The notes under the pieces are model-generated. The model searched no databases, had not been told where the DNA came from, and saw nothing but the letters and a program-made list of their open reading frames with translations. Below are positions 7,305-14,166 of a stretch of 14,166 nucleotides of DNA, one piece after another (within the stretch, counting starts at the first letter, position 1; each line of letters opens with the position of its first letter). The stretch comes from an uncultured Collinsella sp. (GTDB lineage: Bacteria > Actinomycetota > Coriobacteriia > Coriobacteriales > Coriobacteriaceae). The DNA is taken from contig CABUXM010000057.1 in assembly GCA_902495545.1 (NCBI GenBank), forward strand, positions 1 through 14,166, in the 5' to 3' direction. A program made the position numbers and the translations under genes.

Positions 7305-8759
7305 ACCGATCCAGCTGGCCGAAAGCGGGCCGCTGACGATAACCATGATGATGAGCACGATGAACACGAACGCCATCGCGCGGGGAAGCGGGGCTCCCGC
7401 AGCGACCTCTTCGCTCGGCTCGCCAGGCAGGCAATAGCCCATCCACTTAAGGAACCAGGCAAAGGTGGCGACGGTCTCGGCGACCATAATGCACACGAGC
7501 ACCAGGATCGCGACGTTGCCGGCACCCACAGAAAAGCCGCCGGCGATGATCTGGAACTTCGAGAAGAACGTGTTCATGGGCGGCACGCCGGCAATGGCGA
7601 GTGCCGCGACACCAAAGCCAACGCCCGAGATCGGGTACTTCTTTACGATGCCGCGAAGCTTGGGCAGCATACGCGTACCGAGCGTAAAGGAGAACGAACC
7701 GGCGATCAGGAAGAACAGCGTCTTGGCGAAAGCGTGGTTAAAGATGTGGCACACGGCGCCATCAAAGGCCAGCTGGCTGCCAAAGACCGAAAGGCCCAGA
7801 CCAAAGAACACATAGGAGAGCTGGGCGATCGTGGAGAAGGCCAGCAGACGCTTCATGTCCTTTTGCGGCAGGTACATAAGGAAACCAAAGAGCATGGTGA
7901 CCATGGCGTCAATAATGGCGACCCAGCCCACGATCTCGGGAATCTCGCCGGCAGAGACGAGTGCGCGCGCGAACACGCACACGCCGACCTTGACCATCGA
8001 GGCACCATGCAGGTAGGCCGAAACAGGCGTCGGCGCCTCCATGGCCGAAGGCAGCCACATGTACATGGGGACCTGTGCGGACTTGGCCCAGGCCGCAAAC
8101 AGCACGAGCAAAAGGACGATAGCCTTGAGCTTGGCGTCGAGGCCGGCAATCGCGGTAATGGCGAAGGTACCGGTGTGGGCAAACACGATAGCGGCGCCCA
8201 GATACAGGCCGAGCGCACCGATATGCGTAATGATCAGGGCCTTCATGCCGGCCTTCTTGGCCGTAGGCGACATGTAGTAGCTAATGAGGCCCCAAGAGCA
8301 CGCACCCGTGATCTCAAAGAACACGAGCTGGCCCAAAAGGGTCGAGCTGTACACAAGGCCGGCCATGGCGCCGATGAAGGTCGCGAGGTACGCGTAGAAG
8401 CGACGACGCGGTGCGTCGGGATGCTCACGGTTGTTCTCGCTCATATACGGAATCGAATAGATCACGACAAGCAGGCCGATACCCACAAAGGCGGGCGCGA
8501 GCAGCGTGCTCATGCGATCGAAGGTGAATCCCATGACAAGGGTCTGCCCAAACGAGATCAGGGGGACCTGCGTGTCGGGCATGCCGGCGCCAGCGAAATT
8601 CGCGGCGAGGGCGATGGTGCAGACCGTCGAGACGGCGGCACCCAAAACGCTGAACCACTTGGCGTACGGACGGGGGAACAGGGCGACGAGCACCGAGGCC
8701 ACCATCGGGGCCGCGATAGCGACCAAGCCGAGAAGGGACAGACTGACTGCAAATGACAT
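7302..8759 (-). CDS. hyfD: Antiporter-like membrane subunit HyfD (NuoL/M/N family)
   Basis: Second antiporter-like membrane subunit, 485 residues (E. coli HyfD about 479). It matches HyfD specifically rather than HyfB or HyfF: IYSIPYMSENNREHP, IGAMAGLVYSSTLLGQLVFFEITGACSWGLISYY and the KDMKRLLAFSTIAQL loop all have close E. coli HyfD counterparts. Channel residues are present: Glu149 in FFEITG, Lys226 in FAAWAKSAQVP, and Lys257 in HGASMVKVGV following WLPSAMEAPTPVSAYL. The C-terminus, GPLSASWIG, resembles the E. coli one. The ATG at 8759 has GGAGAAGGGAG immediately upstream, overlapping the hyfC stop (15-base gap). Role in ion pumping is inferred from family membership and intact residues. 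Confidence 0.94.
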   Translation of the reverse strand: MSFAVSLSLLGLVAIAAPMVASVLVALFPRPYAKWFSVLGAAVSTVCTIALAANFAGAGMPDTQVPLISFGQTLVMGFTFDRMSTLLAPAFVGIGLLVVIYSIPYMSENNREHPDAPRRRFYAYLATFIGAMAGLVYSSTLLGQLVFFEITGACSWGLISYYMSPTAKKAGMKALIITHIGALGLYLGAAIVFAHTGTFAITAIAGLDAKLKAIVLLLVLFAAWAKSAQVPMYMWLPSAMEAPTPVSAYLHGASMVKVGVCVFARALVSAGEIPEIVGWVAIIDAMVTMLFGFLMYLPQKDMKRLLAFSTIAQLSYVFFGLGLSVFGSQLAFDGAVCHIFNHAFAKTLFFLIAGSFSFTLGTRMLPKLRGIVKKYPISGVGFGVAALAIAGVPPMNTFFSKFQIIAGGFSVGAGNVAILVLVCIMVAETVATFAWFLKWMGYCLPGEPSEEVAAGAPLPRAMAFVFIVLIIMVIVSGPLSASWIG

Positions 8760-8774
8760 TGTTTCTCCCTTCTC

Positions 8775-9701
8775 CTACACGCCAACGACCACGAAGACAA
8801 ACGCCAGAACGGCGATGCCCACGACGGCCCAGGTCTGATTACCGAGTACCTTAAAACGCGAGCGCGAGCAGGAGTTCTCGATCACGCCGCATACGACAAA
8901 GTCGATAAGGCACTTCACCAGGAAGATGACTGCACCCAGAACGGCGGCGGCGCCCACAGTCGCGGGCTCGCCCCAAGGGATAAAGATCGCGCAGAACCAG
9001 GCGACGACCAGGACCTGTTTCATGGACATGGCAAGCTTGGCCATGGCGAGCGACGGGCCGGAAAGCTCGGCGAGCGGACCTTCCTGAAGCTCCTGCTCGG
9101 CCTCGGCCTGGTCAAACGGCAGCTTGCCGAGTTCCATGTAGCAGGCAATCGCAAAAGCGATGCCGGCAAGGATCACGGCGACCGGTGCGTCAATGGCGCC
9201 CGTCATGATGTGCTGGCCCATGGTGGCGATGTCGGTGGAGCCGCACACCAGGGCGGCGGCAAACAGCGCCAGCAGCATGGACGGCTCGATGAGCACGCTC
9301 ATGAGCAGCTCGCGGACGCCGCCGATACCGGCGTAGGCGTTGGACGAATCCACACCGCAGAGGGCGAAGAAGAAGCGGGCGAGCGCCAGGCTGTACATGA
9401 TGGTGATGGCGTCACCAAAGACCGGGATGGGGCTTTGTGCCGTAAAGAGCGGCAGACGCATCGCGAGCATAAAGGCGACGGCGAAGAACAGCGGCGGCAT
9501 AATGCGCAGCGCAAAGCTCGCATCCTCGCTCTGGGACTCGGGGCGCGCAAAGAGCTTGGCCAGGTCGCGGTAGTCCTGCATGATGCTGGGGCCGCGACGG
9601 TTGTGCATCTTGGCGCGGATCACGCGGCCGAGACCGGAGAAGAACGGTGCGACGGCCATGACGACCACGCCCTGCAGAACGGCAAGTACGATGTTGTTCA
9701 T
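8775..9701 (-). CDS. hyfC: NuoH-like membrane anchor subunit HyfC (HycD-like)
   Basis: Membrane subunit on which the soluble hydrogenase arm docks, equivalent to NuoH of complex I and HycD of FHL-1. The 308-residue product carries GLGRVIRAKMHNRRGPSIMQDYRDLAKLF (about residues 23-51), typical of the first cytoplasmic loop. Near the middle it has CYMELGKLPFDQAEAEQEL (from residue 187), an acidic loop conserved in NuoH-type proteins and facing the quinone-site equivalent. Several hydrophobic segments span the rest. The ATG at 9701 is preceded by AAGGAGGGGAG, which overlaps the hyfB TAA stop (12-base gap). Length and sequence agree with E. coli HyfC/HycD, and no lesion is seen. Confidence 0.95.
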   Translation of the reverse strand: MNNIVLAVLQGVVVMAVAPFFSGLGRVIRAKMHNRRGPSIMQDYRDLAKLFARPESQSEDASFALRIMPPLFFAVAFMLAMRLPLFTAQSPIPVFGDAITIMYSLALARFFFALCGVDSSNAYAGIGGVRELLMSVLIEPSMLLALFAAALVCGSTDIATMGQHIMTGAIDAPVAVILAGIAFAIACYMELGKLPFDQAEAEQELQEGPLAELSGPSLAMAKLAMSMKQVLVVAWFCAIFIPWGEPATVGAAAVLGAVIFLVKCLIDFVVCGVIENSCSRSRFKVLGNQTWAVVGIAVLAFVFVVVGV

Positions 9702-9716
9702 GCTCTCCCCTCCTTA
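9702..9716 (-). promoter_or_regulatory. Shine-Dalgarno of hyfC adjoining the hyfB stop
   Basis: Minus strand reads TAAGGAGGGGAGAGC before the hyfC ATG. The hyfB stop TAA shares its last bases with the AAGGAGG core, indicating translational coupling. Confidence 0.8.
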
Positions 9717-11732
9717 ACCCATTTGCACGGCGAGCACGAGGAACACCACGAGTGCCGCGACGATGTAGCAGATATAGATGCTGTAGTTGCCGCCCTCAAG
9801 CTTAGTCGCGAGGTCGGCGAGCTTCTCGACACCCTTATGCGGGGCATCGACGAGAACCTTGTCGGGTACGGGCTCCACAGCCTCGGCCACACCGGTAAGC
9901 TTCTGGAAGAAGTGCGCAATGGACCAGCAGACGGCCGTGCAGCGGTCACGCAGCGTGTAGAGCGGCTGCATAAACCAGGACACCTCGGAGGCAAAGGTCG
10001 TGGCCACGACGGGCATATGCTCGTTGGGAGCATAGCCGCATGCCCACGGCTGGGACTTCTGCACCTTGCCGACGGTCTTGAGCTTGCGATAACCGCAGGC
10101 AAGGCCGACGAGCACCACGAGCGCAATAGCGATCGCGGGCGTGGAGGTGGCAGCGCCGGAGTACTGGTTCATGAGCTCCATGCCCTCGGCGGCAAACACG
10201 CCACCGTACGGATGCAGCACGGACGCGGCGACATCGACCAGCACGGGCGCGATCACGGGAGCGCCAATGCCCAGCACGACGCAGATGGCCGCGAGCAGGC
10301 CCTGCGCAAACACCATGGGGGCGGGAACCTCCTTGGCATTGGCCGCGGCCTCGGAGCGGGGCGCGGAGGCAAAGGAGACGCCATAGGCCTTGACGAAGCA
10401 CGTGACAGCCAGAGCGCCGGTAATGGCAAGTGCGACGGCAGCGAACACGGCCACGATCATGACGGCCTTGTCGCCCTGCATGGCGGCGTTAAACAACGAC
10501 TGGTAGGTAAACCACTCGGACACAAAGCCGTTGAAGGGCGGGATGGCCGAGATGGCAAGCGCGCCAACGAGGAAGCAGATGGCCGTTGCCGGCATACGAC
10601 GGAACAGGCCGCCCATCTTCTCCATATTGCGCGTACCCGTGGAGTACAGCAGCGCACCGGCGCCCAGGAACAGCTCGCCCTTAAACATCGCGTGGTTAAA
10701 CGTGTGGTAGAGGGCGGCCATCAGAGCCAGGACGGCGATGCCGACCGAGTCGAGCGCCATGGCGGCCATAGAGGCGCCGATGCCGAGCAGAATGATGCCG
10801 ATGTTCTCGACGGAGTGATAGGCCAGCAGGCGCTTGATGTCATGCTCCTGCAGGGCGAAGGCCACGCCGAGGACCGACGAGATCGCACCGAAGACCATGA
10901 CCATAAGACCCCACCAGACCTGAACGCCCGAGGCGGAGAGCAGGTCGAGACCCACCTTGAGGATGCCGAAGATACCGATCTTGATCATGCCGCCGGACAT
11001 GAGGGCCGACACGTTGGACGGCGCCTCGGGATGCGCCTTGGGCAGCCAGCCGTGCAGCGGGATGATACCGGCCTTGGCGCCAAAGCCAAAGAAGGCGAGC
11101 ACGAAGCACACGGATGCGACCGCGGGGCTAAACTGCGTAGCGCGGAAATCTGCAAAGGCAAACGAGCCACCGGCGAAGTTGGTCATGGTGAGGAAGCTCG
11201 CCATGATGAGCACGAAGCCCACGTGCGCGATCACAAAGTAGAGCCAACCGCCATGGATGGAGTTCTCGTTCTCCTCGATCACGACCAGGAAGTACGAGGT
11301 CAGCGACATGAGCTCAAAGGCGACCAGGAACCAAAACACGTTGTCGGCGGTGATGACGAGCATCATGGACGCCACGAAGGTGTTAAAGAAGAAGCCGGCG
11401 CGGCCCTTTTTGCCCGGGTACTCATCAAAGTAGTTGAGACCGTAGATCGAACCGGCAAACGCGAGCACCGAGATGAGCGCCACGAACAGGCCGGACAGCT
11501 GGTTGAGCAGCAGCTGGAAATGGGCAAACGGGAAGAACACGATGGTGTCGACCGACGTGACATCGCCCAGCACGGCCTGGATACCGGCCACAAACGAAAG
11601 CACCGCGGCGACGGCGCCGATAAGGCAGCCGGCGGTCTTGGCGGCGTTATCGGCCTTGATCAGCAGAACCGAGGCGAGCGCACCGATGCACGAGACGGCA
11701 AGCGATGCGATAAACAGCGTCATGCTATCCAT
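9714..11732 (-). CDS. hyfB: Antiporter-like membrane subunit HyfB (HycC-like)
   Basis: Largest membrane subunit, 672 residues, the same length as E. coli HyfB. It is the counterpart of HycC and NuoL, including the long C-terminal part. Family residues: Glu140 in VAFELMS, Lys220 in FGFGAKAGIIPLHGWLPKAH, and Lys251 in GGMIKIG; the HDIKRLLAYHSVENIG loop follows. The C-terminal part contains PWACGYAPNEHMP and FASEVSWFMQPLY, typical of HycC/HyfB, and ends in a final membrane helix. The ATG at 11732 overlaps the end of hyfA by 8 bases and has GAAGGGAG 8 bases upstream. A second in-frame ATG at 11723 would avoid the overlap but lacks that spacing, so I prefer 11732. It is the first of three antiporter-like paralogues in the operon. 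Confidence 0.95.
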   Translation of the reverse strand: MDSMTLFIASLAVSCIGALASVLLIKADNAAKTAGCLIGAVAAVLSFVAGIQAVLGDVTSVDTIVFFPFAHFQLLLNQLSGLFVALISVLAFAGSIYGLNYFDEYPGKKGRAGFFFNTFVASMMLVITADNVFWFLVAFELMSLTSYFLVVIEENENSIHGGWLYFVIAHVGFVLIMASFLTMTNFAGGSFAFADFRATQFSPAVASVCFVLAFFGFGAKAGIIPLHGWLPKAHPEAPSNVSALMSGGMIKIGIFGILKVGLDLLSASGVQVWWGLMVMVFGAISSVLGVAFALQEHDIKRLLAYHSVENIGIILLGIGASMAAMALDSVGIAVLALMAALYHTFNHAMFKGELFLGAGALLYSTGTRNMEKMGGLFRRMPATAICFLVGALAISAIPPFNGFVSEWFTYQSLFNAAMQGDKAVMIVAVFAAVALAITGALAVTCFVKAYGVSFASAPRSEAAANAKEVPAPMVFAQGLLAAICVVLGIGAPVIAPVLVDVAASVLHPYGGVFAAEGMELMNQYSGAATSTPAIAIALVVLVGLACGYRKLKTVGKVQKSQPWACGYAPNEHMPVVATTFASEVSWFMQPLYTLRDRCTAVCWSIAHFFQKLTGVAEAVEPVPDKVLVDAPHKGVEKLADLATKLEGGNYSIYICYIVAALVVFLVLAVQMG

Positions 11733-12342
11733 TGTTTACGCTCCCTTCTGCTTTCTCGGAGAGGCCCTGGGCCACAGCGGCAACGTCGACGACCGGACCG
11801 TTTTCGATCGAACGCAGGCGCTTGGCCTCGTCGAGCTCGCGATCGGCCGCGCCGCCCATGACGGTCAGCGCCTTGGTGGGGCACGCCGCCACGCAGTGGG
11901 GACCGTCCGGATCGAAGGCACACAGGTCGCACTTGACGGCGCAGGTGTACTGACCGGGCGCCCACGTAAGCAGGCTGCTCAGGGACTTAGGATACGAAGG
12001 CGTCGGATCGCACATGCCTGCGACGCCGGCGATAGACGTGCCATCGGGATGGATGGCACCGAAGGGGCACGCGATGGCGCACAACCTGCACCCGATGCAC
12101 TCCTGCTCCTTGACGTGGATGCGGTCGCCATCGTGCTCGATGGCATTCACCGGGCAGACCTCGGCGCAGGGGGCACCCTCGCAATGGTGGCAGGCAAGGG
12201 CGGCCGAAATACCGCCGGTCTTCACGAGCGCCAGGCGCGGCGTATCCTGAAGACCCTGCATCCGGTGGGCGTCGGCACAGGCGGACTGGCATGTTCCGCA
12301 GCCGATGCACCTCTCCGGGTTGATGTCGATGAAGCGGTTCAT
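11725..12342 (-). CDS. hyfA: Four-cluster ferredoxin-type electron transfer subunit HyfA (HycB-like)
   Basis: Soluble polyferredoxin that carries electrons from formate dehydrogenase FdhF to the hydrogenase. The 205-residue product has four cysteine groups for [4Fe-4S] clusters: Cys12/15/18/22, Cys51/54/59/63, Cys82/85/88/92 and Cys138/141/150/154. The start MNRFIDINPERC parallels E. coli HyfA MNRF, so I take the ATG at 12342 rather than the in-frame GTG at 12348; AGGAAG lies about 5 bases upstream. The CHHCEGAPCAEVCPVNAI block is characteristic of the HycB/HyfA group. It is the first complete gene of the operon, separated from the fdhF remnant by 78 bases holding a strong hairpin, and it overlaps hyfB by 8 bases. 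Confidence 0.95.
   Translation of the reverse strand: MNRFIDINPERCIGCGTCQSACADAHRMQGLQDTPRLALVKTGGISAALACHHCEGAPCAEVCPVNAIEHDGDRIHVKEQECIGCRLCAIACPFGAIHPDGTSIAGVAGMCDPTPSYPKSLSSLLTWAPGQYTCAVKCDLCAFDPDGPHCVAACPTKALTVMGGAADRELDEAKRLRSIENGPVVDVAAVAQGLSEKAEGSVNNG
11733..11747 (-). promoter_or_regulatory. Shine-Dalgarno that decides the hyfB start
   Basis: GAAGGGAG lies 8 bases upstream of the ATG at 11732, inside the end of hyfA. The later in-frame ATG at 11723 would be 17 bases from it, which favours the upstream start and an 8-base overlap with hyfA. Confidence 0.65.
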
Positions 12343-12364
12343 CCCCACTTCCTTTCAAAATAAC

Positions 12365-12399
12365 GGGCCGGGCTCCCGAACGTACGGGACGCCCGGCCC
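12365..12399 (-). terminator. Strong GC hairpin between fdhF and hyfA
   Basis: The sequence forms a perfect 9-bp stem (GGGCCGGGC with GCCCGGCCC), then a one-base bulge, then a 5-bp stem (TCCCG/CGGGA) with a six-base loop. On the minus strand the hairpin is followed by GTTATTTTG, a weak U-rich run, and is preceded by TTTTT. It could be a leaky intrinsic terminator, or an RNA-processing or stability element that sets hyf levels below or above fdhF. It sits just ahead of the hyfA ribosome site (AGGAAG). The stem is clear from the sequence; its role is inference. Confidence 0.65.
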
Positions 12400-12420
12400 A
12401 AAAAGCCAACGAGAACGGGA

Positions 12421-13992
12421 CTACACGATTTGATTCACGTGCGTCTCGTCATCGAACTTGGCGGCGCCGGGCTCAACGTCCTGGGGAGCGGCGGCGTCCA
12501 CCAGAGCCTGCTTGAGCTCGGTGTACTGACGCTCCACCTCGCCCTCGGCCCAGACCTGGTCGGCGATAGCGTCGACCTGGCAGGCGGAGAACTTGTCCTC
12601 GGGCGTATGCGAGACCGGGTCGACCTTATGGATGGTCAGCTCGTTGCACTTGCCGATCCACCACTGGTAGGTCATGTAGACCGTGCCCTTGTTGATGCGA
12701 TCGCTCACGTCGGCACGGCTGTATACCTGGCCGCGGCGGCTGTGAATCGAGACGATGTCGCCATTCTTGATGCCGCGTGCCTCGGCGTCCGCGGGATTCA
12801 TGCGGACAAAGCCGGGCTCGTCGGCAAGCAGTGCCAGCGTCTTGCAGTTGCCGGTCATCGAGCGGCAGCTGTAGTGGCCGACCTCGCGGACGGTGCACAG
12901 GATGAGCGGGTACTCATCGTCGGGAAGCTCGGAGGGCGCCTCCCAGTCGTGCGCCATCAGGTTGGCGCGGCCGTCCTTGGTGGTGAACTTGCCACCAGCG
13001 AACATGTCGGGCGTACCGTGGTCGTTCACATCGGTGCTCTTGACCGGCCACTGGGCGTAGCCGCCCTCGGGAGCCATCTTCTCGTAGGTCGCGCCCACAA
13101 AGTTGGGGCACAGACTAATGCACTCGTTCCAGATCTGCTCGGTGTTGTCGTAGTGCATGGGGTAGCCCATGCGCGTAGACAGGTCCGCGAAGATCTCCCA
13201 GTCGTGACGGCACTCGCCCTTGGGCGGAACGGCCGCGTCAAAGTGCTGGAAGCTACGGTCGGATGCGGTAAAGACACCCTCGTGCTCGCCCCAAGAGGTG
13301 GCAGGCAGGATGACGTCGGCGAGCATGGTCGTCTGCGTCATAAAGATGTCCTGGCAAATGAACAGATCCAGCTCGGAGAGCGTCTTGCGCATACCGGCCG
13401 AATCGGGCTCGGTCTGCACCGGGTCCTCGCCGTAGTTGTAGAAGCAGTGCACCTTGCCCTCGTCGACCAGGTGGCCCAGGTCGGTGAGCTTGTAGCCCTC
13501 CTCGAGCGGGAGCTTTTCCTCGGGCACGCCCCAAGCCTTGGCAAACTTGGCACGCACTGCCGGGTCGGTGACCTTCTGGTAGCCAGGGTACAGGTTGGGC
13601 AGCATGCCCATATCGCAGGAGCCCTGGACGTTGTTCTGGCCACGCACGGGCGCGAGGCCGGAATTGGGTTTGCCGATCTGGCCGGCAACGCAGGCGATGG
13701 AGGCGATGGTGTGCACCGTCTTCAGGTTCTGCTTCTGCTGGCATACGCCCATGCCCCAGCCAATGATGGCAGAGGGCTTCGCCGTGGCGTACATCTCGGC
13801 AGCTTGGTGGATCAGCGCGGGCTCGACACCCGTGATGTCCTGTACGGATTCGGGAGTGTAGTTCTTGATGGTCTCCCACCACTCGTCAAAGCCGTTCGTG
13901 TGCTCGGCGACGAATTCCTTGTCGTAGAGGCCATCGTTGACCAAGCAGTTGGCAAAGGCGTTGAGGAACGCAACGTTGCAACCGTCCAGGAA
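12421..13992 (-). pseudogene. fdhF: Formate dehydrogenase H, 5'-truncated (C-terminal 523 residues only)
   Basis: Molybdenum/tungsten bis-MGD enzyme that oxidises formate to CO2 and passes electrons to HyfA. The retained 523 residues align with E. coli FdhF from about residue 218 to the C-terminus: DGCNVAFLNA, YTPESVQDITGV, NPVRGQ-like PVRGQNNVQGSCDMG (the equivalent of catalytic Arg333, codon at 13644-13642), EHEGVFTASDR, REVGHYSCRSMTGNC and YMTYQWWIGKCNEL. Missing is everything before, including the equivalents of the [4Fe-4S] cysteines (8, 11, 15, 42) and of Sec140 and His141. In frame, a TAG (13995-13993) directly precedes the homology, and a TAA lies a few codons further up. No start codon with a ribosome site is seen; a TTG at 13944 has none. 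Read as a broken gene, or a mis-joined assembly of an intact one. It could not be catalytic as it stands. The TAG is not at the Sec position and is not the Sec codon TGA. Confidence 0.9.
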
Positions 13993-14040
13993 CTATTTCA
14001 CCGCAACTTAGAAGGGGATGTGGGGTCCCGGCATGTATAT
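13993..14040. other. 48-base non-coding segment at the fdhF break
   Basis: This stretch lies between the abrupt loss of FdhF homology at 13992 and the tRNA terminator at 14041. On the minus strand it holds stops in the fdhF frame (TAA, then GTTGCGGTGAAATAG) and no homology to FdhF that I can see. No inverted repeat or target duplication is evident. It is the junction sequence to examine to learn how fdhF was broken. Confidence 0.6.
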
Positions 14041-14074
14041 GAAAACAGCTCTGGTCCCAAAAGGAGCCAGAGCC
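14041..14074 (-). terminator. Intrinsic terminator downstream of tRNA-Gly
   Basis: On the minus strand GCTCTGG pairs with CCAGAGC around an inner TCC/GGG pairing and a TTTT loop, and TGTTTTC follows. The hairpin starts about 15 bases after the tRNA 3' end. It would stop tRNA transcripts before they reach the fdhF remnant, so the tRNA promoter should not drive the hyf operon. Confidence 0.75.
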
Positions 14075-14088
14075 GTTCGTCTATCCTA

Positions 14089-14162
14089 TGGAGCGGGCGA
14101 CGGGAATCGAACCCGCGTCATCAGCTTGGAAGGCTGGGGTTCTACCATTGAACTACGCCCGC
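14089..14162 (-). tRNA. tRNA-Gly (anticodon TCC)
   Basis: The minus strand folds as a cloverleaf: acceptor GCGGGCG with CGCCCGC, D-arm GTTC/GAAC, anticodon loop CTTCCAA (anticodon TCC, complementary to 14128-14130), T-arm GCGGG-TTCGATT-CCCGT, discriminator T and an encoded CCA (14091-14089). It closely resembles E. coli tRNA-Gly(TCC) from memory. The first anticodon-stem pair is a C-A mismatch. It decodes GGA and GGG codons. It lies upstream of the fdhF remnant in the same orientation with its own terminator between. Confidence 0.97.
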
Positions 14163-14166
14163 AAGA

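Noticed and set aside
5072..11732. The membrane genes as respiratory complex I (nuo) or an Mrp antiporter
   Set aside because: HyfG has the Ni-binding CxxC pairs and a cleavable tail, the gene order is hyfA to hyfI, and maturation genes hycH and hycI follow, which fits formate hydrogenlyase rather than nuo or mrp.
9210..11861. Very long plus-strand open frame (883 codons) and similar ones at 33-1502, 1304-2902, 4199-6250, 6428-7336 and 7287-8756
   Set aside because: They lie antisense to recognised hyf/hyc/foc genes, are rich in His/Gly/Arg/Asp as expected from GC-biased codon complements, and show no family resemblance or ribosome sites. They are codon-bias shadows.
13993..13995. In-frame TAG before the fdhF homology as a recoded (Sec or Pyl) codon within an intact gene
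   Set aside because: Sec uses TGA and sits at about residue 140, not 217; the sequence upstream of the TAG shows no FdhF homology and has another stop within a few codons.
12430..14151. Plus-strand 573-codon frame ending SGRRESNPRHQLGRLGFYH
   Set aside because: The ending is the antisense translation of the tRNA-Gly, a well-known source of false proteins; the rest is antisense to fdhF.
14089..14162. Phage or island attachment site in the tRNA-Gly
   Set aside because: No integrase gene and no second copy of the tRNA 3' end is visible in the window, so there is no support beyond the presence of the tRNA.

Overview
The window is almost entirely one minus-strand operon for a Hyf-type (group 4) formate hydrogenlyase: a membrane-bound [NiFe]-hydrogenase complex that takes electrons from formate oxidation and makes H2. 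Read in the direction of transcription (high to low coordinates) the order is tRNA-Gly, a 5'-truncated fdhF, a strong hairpin, hyfA, hyfB, hyfC, hyfD, hyfE, hyfF, hyfG, hyfH, hyfI, hycH/hyfJ, hycI and a focA-family formate channel that runs off the left edge. The protein sequences align along their length with my memory of the E. coli Hyf/Hyc subunits, so the assignments are firm. The long plus-strand open frames (up to 883 codons) are antisense shadows.

How the parts work together: FocA moves formate across the membrane. FdhF, if intact, would oxidise formate to CO2. Electrons would pass through the four-cluster ferredoxin-like HyfA and the two-cluster HyfH to the small subunit HyfI, and reach the Ni-Fe site in HyfG, where protons are reduced. 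HyfC (NuoH-like) anchors the soluble arm. HyfE (NuoK-like) and three antiporter-like subunits, HyfB, HyfD and HyfF, form a membrane arm of the FHL-2 type that could couple H2 production to ion movement. HycH and HycI are maturation factors. HycI should clip the C-terminal tail of HyfG after nickel insertion.

From hyfA to focA the genes are packed with gaps of -8 to 39 bases, and nearly every Shine-Dalgarno lies inside or over the end of the upstream gene, so the block looks like one translationally coupled transcript. No promoter or regulator gene is visible. The one clear hairpin inside the operon lies between fdhF and hyfA.

The main anomaly is at the right end. fdhF starts abruptly at a position matching about residue 218 of E. 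coli FdhF, with an in-frame TAG just before it, and lies less than 100 bases downstream of a tRNA-Gly gene and its terminator. The part that would carry the [4Fe-4S] cluster and the active-site Sec/Cys is absent. This is a real truncation or rearrangement, or an assembly join.

Organism: G+C is high (roughly 60%, by eye). The combination of a high-GC genome, an E. coli-like Hyf operon and a CCA-encoding tRNA gene would fit a gut coriobacterium such as Collinsella. That is an inference from general impression, not something the sequence proves. I see no CRISPR array, insertion sequence, rRNA or wholly unknown gene. There is no gene-free stretch longer than about 100 bases.
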